10,046 nucleotides of DNA from an uncultured Eubacteriaceae bacterium (GCA_947565475.1 CANOGI010000066.1:1-10046), one strand, 5' to 3'; positions 1-8,082 are shown, numbered from the stretch's first letter. Notes: generated from the sequence alone by a model not told the origin. A program made the numbers and translations.

Positions 1-40
1 CTATAATTTGCTGTTCCTTTTCAAATTAATTATACTGATA

Positions 41-84
41 AATGGCTCCGCTGTACTAAATTTGGTGCGGCGGAGCCATTTTTT
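41..84 (+). terminator. Rho-independent terminator of an upstream transcription unit
   Basis: An 11-bp perfect stem pairs 41-51 (AATGGCTCCGC) with 70-80 (GCGGAGCCATT) around an 18-nt loop. The T at 79 begins a run of six T residues (79-84). This G+C-rich stem followed by a T tract in very A+T-rich DNA is a classical intrinsic terminator reading on the + strand. The A-rich stretch needed for the reverse direction is weak, so I do not call it bidirectional. It must serve a gene outside the window, and it separates that gene from miaB. Confidence 0.9.
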
Positions 85-211
85 ACGTGTATGGAGGCAT
101 TGATGGAAAATTTTGTATGTTTTTTAGTTTATTGATTATTTAAGACAATATATAAAGAATTATATTTTTCAAGTTTAGAGCTTTTTTGTTGTGGAAATTG
201 AATATTTTTTG

Positions 212-220
212 TGTTATAAT
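212..220 (+). promoter_or_regulatory. Probable extended -10 promoter for miaB
   Basis: A perfect TATAAT hexamer at 215-220 is preceded by TGT at 212-214, which gives the extended -10 form (TGnTATAAT). No good -35 sits at 17 nt: TTGTGG at 189-194 is 20 nt away. Transcription would start near 227, giving a leader of about 27 nt before the TTG start at 254. The position just upstream of a GGAGG site and just downstream of a terminator supports the call. It also argues against translation starting at the GTG at 191, which lies upstream of this -10. Confidence 0.55.
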
Positions 221-253
221 AAAAATCAAATGATTTTTTTGGAGGTTATAATT

Positions 254-1693
254 TTGAGCGGTTATAATTCAGACAGAAAAACTTCTGACGTGTCAAGGGA
301 AGAGCTTGAGCGGCAAAAGGTTTTTATAAATAAGATAAAAGATTTAAACGATAAGTTTGAAAAAGAGAACAACAGGAAAAAGACTATGTTTATCTCAACT
401 TTCGGATGTCAGATGAATGCCCACGATTCGGAAAAAATTGACGGTATGCTTAAAGAAATGGGATTTATTGACGCTGACAGTGAGAAAAACGCTGATTTTA
501 TAATTTATAATACTTGCTGTGTACGGGAGAACGCCGAGAATAAGGTTTACGGTAACTTAGGCTATCTTAAACACGCCAAAGCCTCCAATCCTTTTATGAA
601 AATCGCTCTTTGCGGCTGTATGATGCAGGAGGACAATGTTGTAGAGACAATCAGGAAGAAATACAGACATGTTGATATTGTTTTCGGCACTTTTAATTTG
701 TATAAGCTTCCGGAGCTTATTTTTATAAATATTGAGACGGGCGGGCCTGTATTTGATATTTGGAAAGAACACGGCGAGATAGTAGAGGATTTGCCGAGTA
801 TAAGAAAGTATAAATTTAAATCAAGTGTTAATATTATGTTTGGGTGCGATAATTTTTGCTCTTACTGTATTGTTCCATATGTGAGAGGACGAGAAAGGAG
901 CAGGAGCTCTTTTGACATTTTGAACGAGATTAAGACCTTGGCTGGAGACGGAGTGAAAGAAGTCACTCTTTTAGGGCAGAATGTCAATTCTTACGGTAAA
1001 AATCTTGACGAGGATATTAATTTCGCAAAGCTTTTAAGAATGGTAAATGATATTGACGAAATTGAGCGGATAAGATTTATGACAAGTCACCCAAAAGATT
1101 TGTCGGACGAGCTTATTTTGGCTATGGCGGAGTGTGAGAAGGTCTGCGGGCATATACATCTTCCTTTTCAGTCGGGAAGTACCCGTATTCTTGAAAAGAT
1201 GAACAGAAAGTACACAAAAGAGAAATATCTTGAGCTTGTATCAAAAATAAAAGACAAAATTCCCGATATAGCGATTACCACCGATATTATAGTTGGCTTT
1301 CCGGGAGAGACAGAAGAGGATGTTAATGAGACTATAGATGTTATTGAGAAAGTTAAGTTTAACGGGGCGTTTACTTTTATTTACTCAAAAAGAACGGGGA
1401 CTCCTGCCGCCGCTATGGAAAATCAGATTCCAGAGGATGAGGTCAAAAAACAGTTTAACAGGGTTATTGACGCTCTTAACCCTGTTGTTTATGAAAAAAA
1501 CAAAAGTCATATAGGAAAAGTTTATAAGGTTTTGGCGGAAGATATAAGCGGAAGCGACGACAGGTTTGTAACGGGCAGGCTTGAAGATAACAGCCTTGTT
1601 CATTTTGAGGCGGATAAAAGTGTAATCGGGAATATAGCGGAGGTTGAGATTATAGATTGTAAAACGTTTTATTTAATAGGAAAGCGTTTATAA
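254..1693 (+). CDS. miaB: tRNA-2-methylthio-N6-dimethylallyladenosine synthase (MiaB)
   Basis: Radical SAM methylthiotransferase that converts i6A37 to ms2i6A37 in tRNAs reading UNN codons, using two [4Fe-4S] clusters. I start it at TTG 254 because GGAGG at 241-245 lies 8 nt upstream, giving 479 residues. The same frame is open back to a GTG at 191, but that start has no ribosome site and overlaps the promoter. In the 479-residue numbering, the N-terminal UPF0004 domain has cluster cysteines C52 (FGCQMN), C88 (NTCCVRENAE) and C122 (CGCMMQE). The radical SAM motif is C198-x3-C202-x2-C205, followed by a PYVRGRERSR stretch. Residues from about 418 to the end form a TRAM RNA-binding domain. A lysine-rich N-terminal extension of about 45 residues is usual in Firmicutes MiaB. 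It is followed after 36 nt by the YlbF/YmcA-like gene, as ymcB is followed by ymcA in Bacillus subtilis. Substrate assignment rests on family membership. Confidence 0.95.
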   Translation: MSGYNSDRKTSDVSREELERQKVFINKIKDLNDKFEKENNRKKTMFISTFGCQMNAHDSEKIDGMLKEMGFIDADSEKNADFIIYNTCCVRENAENKVYGNLGYLKHAKASNPFMKIALCGCMMQEDNVVETIRKKYRHVDIVFGTFNLYKLPELIFINIETGGPVFDIWKEHGEIVEDLPSIRKYKFKSSVNIMFGCDNFCSYCIVPYVRGRERSRSSFDILNEIKTLAGDGVKEVTLLGQNVNSYGKNLDEDINFAKLLRMVNDIDEIERIRFMTSHPKDLSDELILAMAECEKVCGHIHLPFQSGSTRILEKMNRKYTKEKYLELVSKIKDKIPDIAITTDIIVGFPGETEEDVNETIDVIEKVKFNGAFTFIYSKRTGTPAAAMENQIPEDEVKKQFNRVIDALNPVVYEKNKSHIGKVYKVLAEDISGSDDRFVTGRLEDNSLVHFEADKSVIGNIAEVEIIDCKTFYLIGKRL

Positions 1694-1729
1694 ATGTATG
1701 TTATTTTTAAAGAAAGGATTGTTTAAATT

Positions 1730-2122
1730 ATGACGGTATATGAAAAAGCGAGAGAACTTGGCGAGATGATTCTTGAGACTAAAGAGGGAAAGAGATTTTA
1801 TGATGCTAAGTTTATATATAGAGGAGACGACGACGCGAAAGAGGTTTTGACGGAATATATGAGATATAGAAATATTCTTCACTCTAAAGCGGGGGACGGA
1901 AGTATATCGGAGGAAGAACTTAAAGCGGGAATTCAAAAACTTAACGTTCTCGGTGATAAAGCGAAAGAAAACGCCGTCGTTAAAGAACTTATGGACGCTG
2001 AGGATAATTTTAACGCTCTTGTCAATTCCGTTTTGAATATTCTTAAAGAAACCGTTTTAAAAGACGAAGAGGAGGGCGGAGGCTGTAGCGGAAGCTGTTC
2101 ATCTTGCGGGGGCTGTCATTAA
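1730..2122 (+). CDS. YlbF/YmcA-family protein with a four-cysteine C-terminal tail
   Basis: A 130-residue, mostly helical protein whose sequence and position fit the YlbF/YmcA family (Com_YlbF). In B. subtilis, YmcA, YlbF and YaaT form a complex that binds [4Fe-4S] clusters and acts with RNase Y in mRNA maturation and development. The N-terminus (VYEKARELGEMILETKEG) and the helical middle with conserved NxL pairs match that family. The last 15 residues are Gly/Ser/Cys rich with four cysteines spaced C-x3-C-x2-C-x2-C, followed by His and stop, a likely Fe-S or metal ligand set. ATG 1730 is preceded by AAAGGA at 1713-1718, a slightly long 11-nt spacing. Its stop codon overlaps the mutS ribosome site, so the two are probably cotranscribed. 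Position directly after miaB resembles YmcA, but sequence alone does not let me choose between YmcA and YlbF, so I give no symbol. Confidence 0.85.
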   Translation: MTVYEKARELGEMILETKEGKRFYDAKFIYRGDDDAKEVLTEYMRYRNILHSKAGDGSISEEELKAGIQKLNVLGDKAKENAVVKELMDAEDNFNALVNSVLNILKETVLKDEEEGGGCSGSCSSCGGCH

Positions 2123-2127
2123 GGAGG
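2121..2127 (+). promoter_or_regulatory. Ribosome binding site that fixes the mutS start
   Basis: AAGGAGG at 2121-2127 is a near-perfect Shine-Dalgarno sequence and begins within the TAA stop of the preceding gene. It lies 7 nt before ATG 2135, but only 1 nt before the in-frame TTG at 2129. ATG 2135 is therefore the real start. Termination and initiation sites this close suggest translational coupling. Confidence 0.85.
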
Positions 2128-2134
2128 GTTGAAA

Positions 2135-4801
2135 ATGGCTAACTACACTCCTATGATGGAGCAGTATTTGGAGATAAAAAAAGAATATAGGCACTGTCTC
2201 TTGTTTTTTAGGCTTGGAGATTTTTATGAGCTTTTTTTTGACGACGCTATTACAGCGTCTAAAGAACTTGAAATCGCCCTCACGGGAAAAAGCTGCGGGG
2301 CTGAGGAAAAGGCGCCTATGTGCGGAATCCCTTTTCATTCCGCCGACAGCTATATATCAAAGCTTATTGAGAAAGGCTATAAGGTCGCCGTTTGCGAGCA
2401 GACCGAGGATCCCAAAAAGTCTAAAACTCTTGTTAAAAGAGAGGTTATAAGAGTTATTACACCCGGTACGGTGCTTGATTCAAATATTTTGGAAGAAGGA
2501 AAGAATAATTATATAGCGTGTATTTACGAGGGAAAGGGATTTGGATTCTCCGTGTGCGATATTTCAACAGGAGAGTTTCTCACAACAGAGTTTTCAATAG
2601 AGAGTGAAAATAAAGTTATTGATGAAATCGCTAAATATAACCCGTCGGAGATAATATGCAATGATAAACTTCATATAAGCGAAAGTATAAGCGGTATTTT
2701 TGATATTAAACTAAATGTTTATTACGACTGGGCTTTTAAATATCAAGACGCTTCTATAAAACTATGCAATCATTTTAAAACATTTAATCTTTTAGGTTTT
2801 GGGATAGATGATAAAAATCAGGACTGCGTGTGCGCCGCGGGGGCGTTATTCGACTATCTCACGGATACTCAGAAAAACAATCTCGGAAATATCTCGTCAA
2901 TTAAAAAATACTCGTCGGAAAATTATATGGTGCTTGACTTATCGTCAAGAAGAAATCTTGAACTTACGTCTAACGCCAGAGACGGTGGTAAAAAAGGCTC
3001 TCTTTTGTGGGTTTTAGACAAGACGAAAACGTCAATGGGCGCGAGGCTTTTAAGAAAGTGGCTTGAACAGCCTCTTCTTGACAAGGCGAGAATTGATACC
3101 CGTCTTGACAGCGTAGGGGTTTTTAAGGATAATATTATTGACAGAGAGGAAATAAAAGAACTGCTTAACACGATTTACGACATAGAGAGAATAATGGGTA
3201 AAGTTATATATAAAACGGCAAACGCCAAAGACCTTCTCTCTTTGCGCAATTCTTTGGAGTATTTGCCGGCTCTTCATGATAATCTTAAAAATTTTGACTC
3301 CGCTGGGGTAAAAGAAATTTATGATAATTTTGACGAGCTTAGAGATATTTACGGATTGCTTCTTGATTCCGTGAAAGAGGAGGCACCTTTTACTTTGCGG
3401 GACGGCAATCTTATTAAGAACGGATATAACGAGGAAGTGGACAAGCTTAGAGAGGCGAAGGAAAAAGGTTCGGAATGGATTTTAAATCTTGAGGGTGAGG
3501 AAAGAGAAAATACGGGTATTAAAAATCTCAAGATAAAATATAACAAGGTATTCGGCTATTATATCGAGGTTACAAACTCAAATATCTCTCTTGTTCCCGA
3601 CAGATATATAAGAAAACAGACTCTCGCTAACTGCGAGAGGTATATTACGCCGGAACTTAAGGAAATTGAGGAAATGGTTTTGGGCGCGGAGGAAAAGGTG
3701 GTTGAGCTTGAGTACTCATTATTCTGTGAAATTCGTGAAAAAGTCGCCGGACAAATCGAGAGAATTCAAAAAACGGCTAATTATATCGCTGAGATTGACG
3801 TTTTTCAATCTTTGGGAGAGGCGGCTTACGCTAACGGATATATAAGACCGGAAATTGTGAGCGACAGCGAGACAGAAGTTATCGGCGGAAGACACCCTGT
3901 TGTAGAGCTTACGGGGACGGAGGCTTTTATACCAAACGATGTTACGCTTAACACAACTGATAAAAGGTTATCTATTATTACTGGCCCTAATATGGCGGGC
4001 AAGTCCACGTATATGCGTCAAGCAGCATTACTTTCCGTTATGGCGCAGACAGGAAGTTTTGTGCCGGCGGAGAAAGCGGTTTTCGGAATATGTGACAGGA
4101 TTTTCACAAGGGTAGGAGCCTCAGACGACCTCGCCACGGGGCAGAGCACTTTTATGGTGGAAATGAGCGAGGTGGCGAACATACTAAACAACGCTACGGA
4201 GAAAAGTCTTCTTATTCTTGACGAGATTGGCAGGGGAACAAGTACATACGACGGTCTTAGTATCGCTTGGGCCGTGCTTGAGCATATAGCTATTAAAATA
4301 AGAGCCCGTACTCTTTTCGCTACCCATTATCATGAGCTTACAGACCTTGAGGGTAAAATAGACGGCGTTAAAAATTATCGTGTTTCTGTACAGGAAAGCG
4401 GTGAGAATGTCGTTTTTTTAAGAAAAATTATTAGGGGCGGCGCTGATAAAAGTTATGGTATTCACGTGGCTAAGCTGGCGGGAATTCCGGAAAACGTTAT
4501 TGAGAGGTCAAAAGAAATTTTAAAGCTTCTTATTGAGGAGGGCTCAAACAGCGTAAGACCTAAAGTCTCGGCGGGAGATAATGTAAAATATACCGCGAGA
4601 CCGTCAAGCAGTGTGAGCTTTGTTACAGAAAACGATATTGACGAAAGCGTGTTTAAAGTTATGAAATCGATTTATGACGAAATCGACAATATGGATATCA
4701 ACGCTTTATCTCCTATAGTAGCGCTCAATAAATTATATGAGTTGAAAAATATGATAATAAATGAGAAAAAAGACAGAAAAGCGACGGAGAAGTCAAAGTG
4801 A
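2135..4801 (+). CDS. mutS: DNA mismatch repair protein MutS
   Basis: Recognises mispaired and unpaired bases and, in its ATP-bound sliding-clamp form, recruits MutL. The 888-residue length is normal for MutS1. The N-terminal mismatch-binding domain has the TPMMEQYLEIKKEY opening and the Phe-x-Glu wedge motif F30-Y31-E32 (GDFYELF). The connector, lever and clamp regions follow. The C-terminal ABC ATPase has Walker A GPNMAGKST at 617-625, the Walker B acidic pair D696-E697 in LLILDEIGRGTST, and the ATHYHEL histidine switch downstream. All catalytic signatures are intact. The start is set by AAGGAGG 7 nt upstream. A run of eight T residues (2232-2239) encodes L33-F35, just after the wedge. The gene lies between the YlbF/YmcA-like gene and mutL. 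Confidence 0.98.
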   Translation: MANYTPMMEQYLEIKKEYRHCLLFFRLGDFYELFFDDAITASKELEIALTGKSCGAEEKAPMCGIPFHSADSYISKLIEKGYKVAVCEQTEDPKKSKTLVKREVIRVITPGTVLDSNILEEGKNNYIACIYEGKGFGFSVCDISTGEFLTTEFSIESENKVIDEIAKYNPSEIICNDKLHISESISGIFDIKLNVYYDWAFKYQDASIKLCNHFKTFNLLGFGIDDKNQDCVCAAGALFDYLTDTQKNNLGNISSIKKYSSENYMVLDLSSRRNLELTSNARDGGKKGSLLWVLDKTKTSMGARLLRKWLEQPLLDKARIDTRLDSVGVFKDNIIDREEIKELLNTIYDIERIMGKVIYKTANAKDLLSLRNSLEYLPALHDNLKNFDSAGVKEIYDNFDELRDIYGLLLDSVKEEAPFTLRDGNLIKNGYNEEVDKLREAKEKGSEWILNLEGEERENTGIKNLKIKYNKVFGYYIEVTNSNISLVPDRYIRKQTLANCERYITPELKEIEEMVLGAEEKVVELEYSLFCEIREKVAGQIERIQKTANYIAEIDVFQSLGEAAYANGYIRPEIVSDSETEVIGGRHPVVELTGTEAFIPNDVTLNTTDKRLSIITGPNMAGKSTYMRQAALLSVMAQTGSFVPAEKAVFGICDRIFTRVGASDDLATGQSTFMVEMSEVANILNNATEKSLLILDEIGRGTSTYDGLSIAWAVLEHIAIKIRARTLFATHYHELTDLEGKIDGVKNYRVSVQESGENVVFLRKIIRGGADKSYGIHVAKLAGIPENVIERSKEILKLLIEEGSNSVRPKVSAGDNVKYTARPSSSVSFVTENDIDESVFKVMKSIYDEIDNMDINALSPIVALNKLYELKNMIINEKKDRKATEKSK

Positions 4802-4853
4802 TGATGACAATATCGTAAATTATTTTTGTGAGAAAATTTTATTTATTCTTTTA

Positions 4854-4882
4854 TTGATTAGCTGTAAGCAATTATATATATT
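4854..4882 (+). promoter_or_regulatory. Putative sigma-A promoter in the mutS-mutL gap
   Basis: TTGATT (4854-4859) and TATATT (4877-4882) are separated by exactly 17 nt and match the -35 and -10 consensus at 4 and 5 of 6 positions. The predicted start near 4889 would leave a leader of about 20 nt carrying the mutL ribosome site. The gap between mutS and mutL (109 nt) is unusually long compared with the overlapping or near-touching genes on either side, which fits an internal promoter. A+T-rich DNA yields chance matches, so this is moderate evidence. Confidence 0.45.
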
Positions 4883-4910
4883 TAGGATAAGTTTTTTGGG
4901 AGTGACTTTT

Positions 4911-6929
4911 ATGGGTGAAATACATATTCTTGACAATAATCTTATTAATAAGATAGCCGCCGGAGAGGTTGTTGAGCGTCCGTCGTCCGTGGTGAAAGAG
5001 CTTGTTGAAAATTCTATTGACGCGGGAGCCACAAAAGTTACTGTTGAGATTTCTGGCGGGGGTATTGACTTTATAAAAATTATAGATAATGGAAAAGGTA
5101 TTCCGAAAGAACAGGTTGAAACGGCTTTTGAGCGCCACGCTACTAGTAAAATAAATAATTTTGACGATCTTTTGGATATTTTAACACTTGGATTTAGAGG
5201 AGAGGCGCTTTCGAGTATTTCCTCTGTCTCTCAAATGGAAATTATTACAAGGACAGAGAATGAAAATACTGGTGTGAAAATGGAGCTTTCCGCCGGAGAG
5301 ATTATAAGCCGGTCGGAAACAGGTTCGCCGGTCGGTACTGAGATTACTGTTAAAAACCTTTTTTTCAATACGCCAGCGAGAAGAAAATTTTTAAAAAAGG
5401 CTTCTGTTGAAAGCGGGTATATTAATGACGTTATTGTAAAAATCGCTCTTGGTCACCCGAATATAGCGTTTAAATATATAAATAACAAATCGGTTGTTAT
5501 TCAGACGCTGGGAAGCGGTGATATTAAAACATGTGCTTTCAGTGTATACGGAAAAGAAGTATCAAATAAAACGCTTTATGTATCTTACGAGAGAAATGGC
5601 TATAAAATATTAGGGCTTATAGGTATGCCGGAAATCTCGAGGGCAAACAGAACTTATGAGAACTTTTTCATAAACGGGAGATTTATTAAAAGCAAGATAG
5701 TTTCCGACGCCGTTGAGGACGCCTATAAAGGAAAACTTATGGGAGGGCGTTTTCCTGTGTTTATATTTAATATGACTGTTCCGTCAAACACGGTTGACGT
5801 AAACGTTCATCCCACTAAGCTTGAGGCGAGATTTTCAGACGATGATTTTATTTATGAGTTTGTGTACGATGCTGTTTATGAAAGTCTTAAAAAAGAAATA
5901 CTTATCCCCGGCATTAAAGTTAAAGATGTGGAAAAAAATATTTTAGACTGTGAGGGTGAATTTGACAGTCAAACGGAAGGGCTTTTGAGAACCGAGGACA
6001 GGACAGCTAAGGGGAAACGTATTGAGAATGAGCGGATGACTGATAAAATTTTATTTCCCAAAGACCGTATTGAAATTGCCGAGGAACTTAAAAGCGAGCT
6101 TCTTATAATTGAGGACAAAAGTTCGGAAAACTCAAATAATAAGGAGAATTTTGAGTATAATAATATAAATGGTTATGAAGAGAACAATCTTATTGATTAT
6201 ACAAAGGTTAATATGGGAGGAGTAATTGCCGTTGGTGAGGGCGATATAAATACGGAAAGTCCCAAAAAGACAGATGAGATTTATGATATAACGGAGAATG
6301 TGAGTCTTGACGGCGATTGTAAAGATAAAGAAGAAAAAAGAAAACGTTTTTTTTACAATTATAGAATCGCCGGTCAGATTTTTAAAACTTATTGGCTCGT
6401 GGAGCAGGGAGATTGCGTTTATATGATTGACCAGCACGCCGCTCACGAACGTTTGATTTATGAGGAGTTTATGGAAAAGTTTAAAAACAACTCTGTTTTA
6501 AGTCAAAGGCTTATACAGCCTGTCGCCGTTAATCTAAACGAGAGGGAATCAGCTGTTTTAAATGAGAACAAAAAGCTTATTGAGGATTTTGGTTTTGAGA
6601 TTGAGGAATTCGGAAGAAATACTTACGCTGTCAGAAGTGTTCCTTATATTTTTAAAAATCCCGAAAACGTGGTTTTTTTTAAGGACATTATTGATATGCT
6701 CTGCGAAAAGACTATAGAAAGCGTTTATGAGACAAAAGCTGACGCTATAGCGACGATGGCCTGTAAAGCGGCGGTGAAAGGAAACAGCAAGCTTGATTAT
6801 TCGGAGGCCAAAGCCTTGATTGAGAAAATTGTTTCTATCGAAAATCCTTTTAACTGTCCTCACGGCAGGCCTACTATTGTTAAAATGACAAAATACGATG
6901 TTGAAAAATTTTTTAAGAGGGTATTATAA
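4911..6929 (+). CDS. mutL: DNA mismatch repair protein MutL (endonuclease type)
   Basis: ATP-driven coordinator of mismatch repair with its own nicking activity, as in bacteria lacking MutH. ATG 4911 follows GGGAGTGA (4898-4905), and the protein has 672 residues. The frame is open further upstream, but family alignment starts at MGEIHILDNNLINKIAAGEV. The GHKL ATPase domain has catalytic E30 and Mg-binding N34 (KELVENSIDAGA), DNGKGI at 59-64 and GFRGEAL at 94-100. Residues of about 340-480 form an acidic, Asn-rich linker of low complexity. The C-terminal dimerisation and nuclease domain has the metal motif D507-QHAAHE, an ACKAAVKGN motif with C618, and CPHGRPT from C649. This set marks the latent Zn/Mn endonuclease. 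The stop codon overlaps the next start as TAATG. The ORF contains two T8 runs (6347-6354 and 6673-6680). Confidence 0.97.
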   Translation: MGEIHILDNNLINKIAAGEVVERPSSVVKELVENSIDAGATKVTVEISGGGIDFIKIIDNGKGIPKEQVETAFERHATSKINNFDDLLDILTLGFRGEALSSISSVSQMEIITRTENENTGVKMELSAGEIISRSETGSPVGTEITVKNLFFNTPARRKFLKKASVESGYINDVIVKIALGHPNIAFKYINNKSVVIQTLGSGDIKTCAFSVYGKEVSNKTLYVSYERNGYKILGLIGMPEISRANRTYENFFINGRFIKSKIVSDAVEDAYKGKLMGGRFPVFIFNMTVPSNTVDVNVHPTKLEARFSDDDFIYEFVYDAVYESLKKEILIPGIKVKDVEKNILDCEGEFDSQTEGLLRTEDRTAKGKRIENERMTDKILFPKDRIEIAEELKSELLIIEDKSSENSNNKENFEYNNINGYEENNLIDYTKVNMGGVIAVGEGDINTESPKKTDEIYDITENVSLDGDCKDKEEKRKRFFYNYRIAGQIFKTYWLVEQGDCVYMIDQHAAHERLIYEEFMEKFKNNSVLSQRLIQPVAVNLNERESAVLNENKKLIEDFGFEIEEFGRNTYAVRSVPYIFKNPENVVFFKDIIDMLCEKTIESVYETKADAIATMACKAAVKGNSKLDYSEAKALIEKIVSIENPFNCPHGRPTIVKMTKYDVEKFFKRVL

Positions 6930-7423
6930 TGAATTTAAGAATCGCTGATATTGTTAATGACTCTATTGTTGACGGTCCGGGACTTAGGCTTACAGTTTTT
7001 GTACAAGGATGTATACATAATTGCGCGGGCTGTCATAATCCTGATACCCATAACCTTTATGGAGGCAAAGTCGTGGATACGGAGTATATACTCTCAGAGT
7101 TTTATTCAAACCCGCTTCTTGACGGTGTGACGTTTTCAGGCGGAGAGCCTTTTTTACAGCCTGAGCCCCTTGCTCTTATAGCCAGGGATATAAAGGCTAA
7201 TGGATTTAACGTAATTACTTATACAGGATTTACATGGGAAAAGCTTATGGAGGACAAAGATAAATATTATGAACTTTTGAGTCGCACGGACATTCTTATT
7301 GACGGACCTTTTATTGAGGACCTTAAGTCCTACGATGTTATGTTCAGGGGGTCCTCAAATCAAAGGGCAATTGACGTTTTTAAAAGTTTTTCGGAAAATA
7401 AAGTTGTATTATACGAATTTTAA
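6929..7423 (+). CDS. nrdG: Anaerobic ribonucleotide reductase activating protein (NrdG-like)
   Basis: Radical SAM activase expected to install the glycyl radical on the class III reductase NrdD, which makes deoxynucleotides without oxygen. The 164-residue protein has the NrdG architecture: a short N-terminus with DGPGLR (15-20), the cluster motif C28-x3-C32-x2-C35 (GCIHNCAGCHNP), and the SAM-binding GGEP at 71-74. The later ILIDGPFIEDLKS and FRGSSNQR stretches are typical of NrdG. It starts at ATG 6929 with AAGAGGG at 6915-6921, overlapping the mutL stop by one base, so it is probably translationally coupled. No nrdD is present nearby in the window, so the partner must be elsewhere. Another glycyl-radical activase role is possible but less likely, given the small size and the absence of an extra ferredoxin domain. 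Confidence 0.87.
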   Translation: MNLRIADIVNDSIVDGPGLRLTVFVQGCIHNCAGCHNPDTHNLYGGKVVDTEYILSEFYSNPLLDGVTFSGGEPFLQPEPLALIARDIKANGFNVITYTGFTWEKLMEDKDKYYELLSRTDILIDGPFIEDLKSYDVMFRGSSNQRAIDVFKSFSENKVVLYEF

Positions 7424-7437
7424 TTAGGGGGACGACT

Positions 7438-8082
7438 ATGAATTCAGATATTCTTGTTACTTACGCTATGAGTGTTCCGGCGATTTTGCTGGCGGTTGCT
7501 GTTCATGAGTTTACAAAGGCTTTAACGTCGACCGCTTTAGGTGACGCGGCTCCTAAAAATGACAGAAGGCTGACTTTAAACCCATTTAACCATTTTGAGC
7601 CTATAGGATTTATTTTTATGCTGTTTTTAGGGTTTGGCTGGGGAAAACCTGTAAGAACGTCAGGAGTGTACTACAAAAATCGTAAAATGGGTACTGTTAT
7701 AACTTATACAGCGCCTATTTTGGCTAATATTGTTTTTTCTCTTGTTTTAGCATTGCTTAACGGGGTGATTATGGTCTTTTTAAAAGATTATTTGAATCAT
7801 GAGGTTTCTTTCTATATTACGAGATTTATGTCTATTTTTGTTCAATACAATTTAAATCTGGCGATTTTTAATATTATACCAGTGGCTCCCTTATGCGGGA
7901 ATAGAATTATGACCGCTTTTATGACACCTAACAACGCTTTGAAAGTTACTCAGTATGAAAAAGTTTTTCAAATTATTTTGGTTATGCTTATGCTTTTTGG
8001 TCTTGTTGGAAGTATTATAAATCCAATTATAAACTGTTTTATCGATGTTTATAACAGTTTGATTTGGACATTATTTTATTAG
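7438..8082 (+). CDS. Site-2-protease-like membrane protein (M50 family), probably catalytically inactive
   Basis: A 214-residue polytopic membrane protein resembling the small bacterial S2P/SpoIVFB-type M50 proteins. Hydrophobic segments lie near residues 8-26, 54-69, 86-114, 132-150 and 175-202. Family landmarks are clear: LTLNPFNHFEPIGFIFM at about 45-61, GFGWGKPV at 65-72 and NIIPVAPLCG at 145-154. The catalytic positions differ. The HExxH zinc motif reads H23-E-F-T-K27, with Lys in place of the second His. The usual Asp ligand in the PxxPLDG motif is Cys (C153). With two of three zinc ligands changed, proteolysis looks unlikely, so a scaffold or regulatory role is inferred. The reading frame is intact with hydrophobic segments preserved, which argues against a decaying gene. 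AGGGGGA lies about 5 nt before ATG 7438, and only 14 nt separate it from nrdG. It lies upstream of scpA, with no terminator recognised between them. Confidence 0.8.
   Translation: MNSDILVTYAMSVPAILLAVAVHEFTKALTSTALGDAAPKNDRRLTLNPFNHFEPIGFIFMLFLGFGWGKPVRTSGVYYKNRKMGTVITYTAPILANIVFSLVLALLNGVIMVFLKDYLNHEVSFYITRFMSIFVQYNLNLAIFNIIPVAPLCGNRIMTAFMTPNNALKVTQYEKVFQIILVMLMLFGLVGSIINPIINCFIDVYNSLIWTLFY

Noticed and set aside
100..166. Further -35/-10-like pairs in the A+T-rich leader upstream of miaB
   Set aside because: Spacings are off (13, 15 or 23 nt) or the hexamers are poor. The extended -10 at 212-220 is a better candidate.
191..253. N-terminal extension of MiaB from the GTG at 191
   Set aside because: It has no ribosome binding site, contains the likely -10 element, and encodes residues unlike MiaB N-termini. 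GGAGG with TTG 254 explains the start better.
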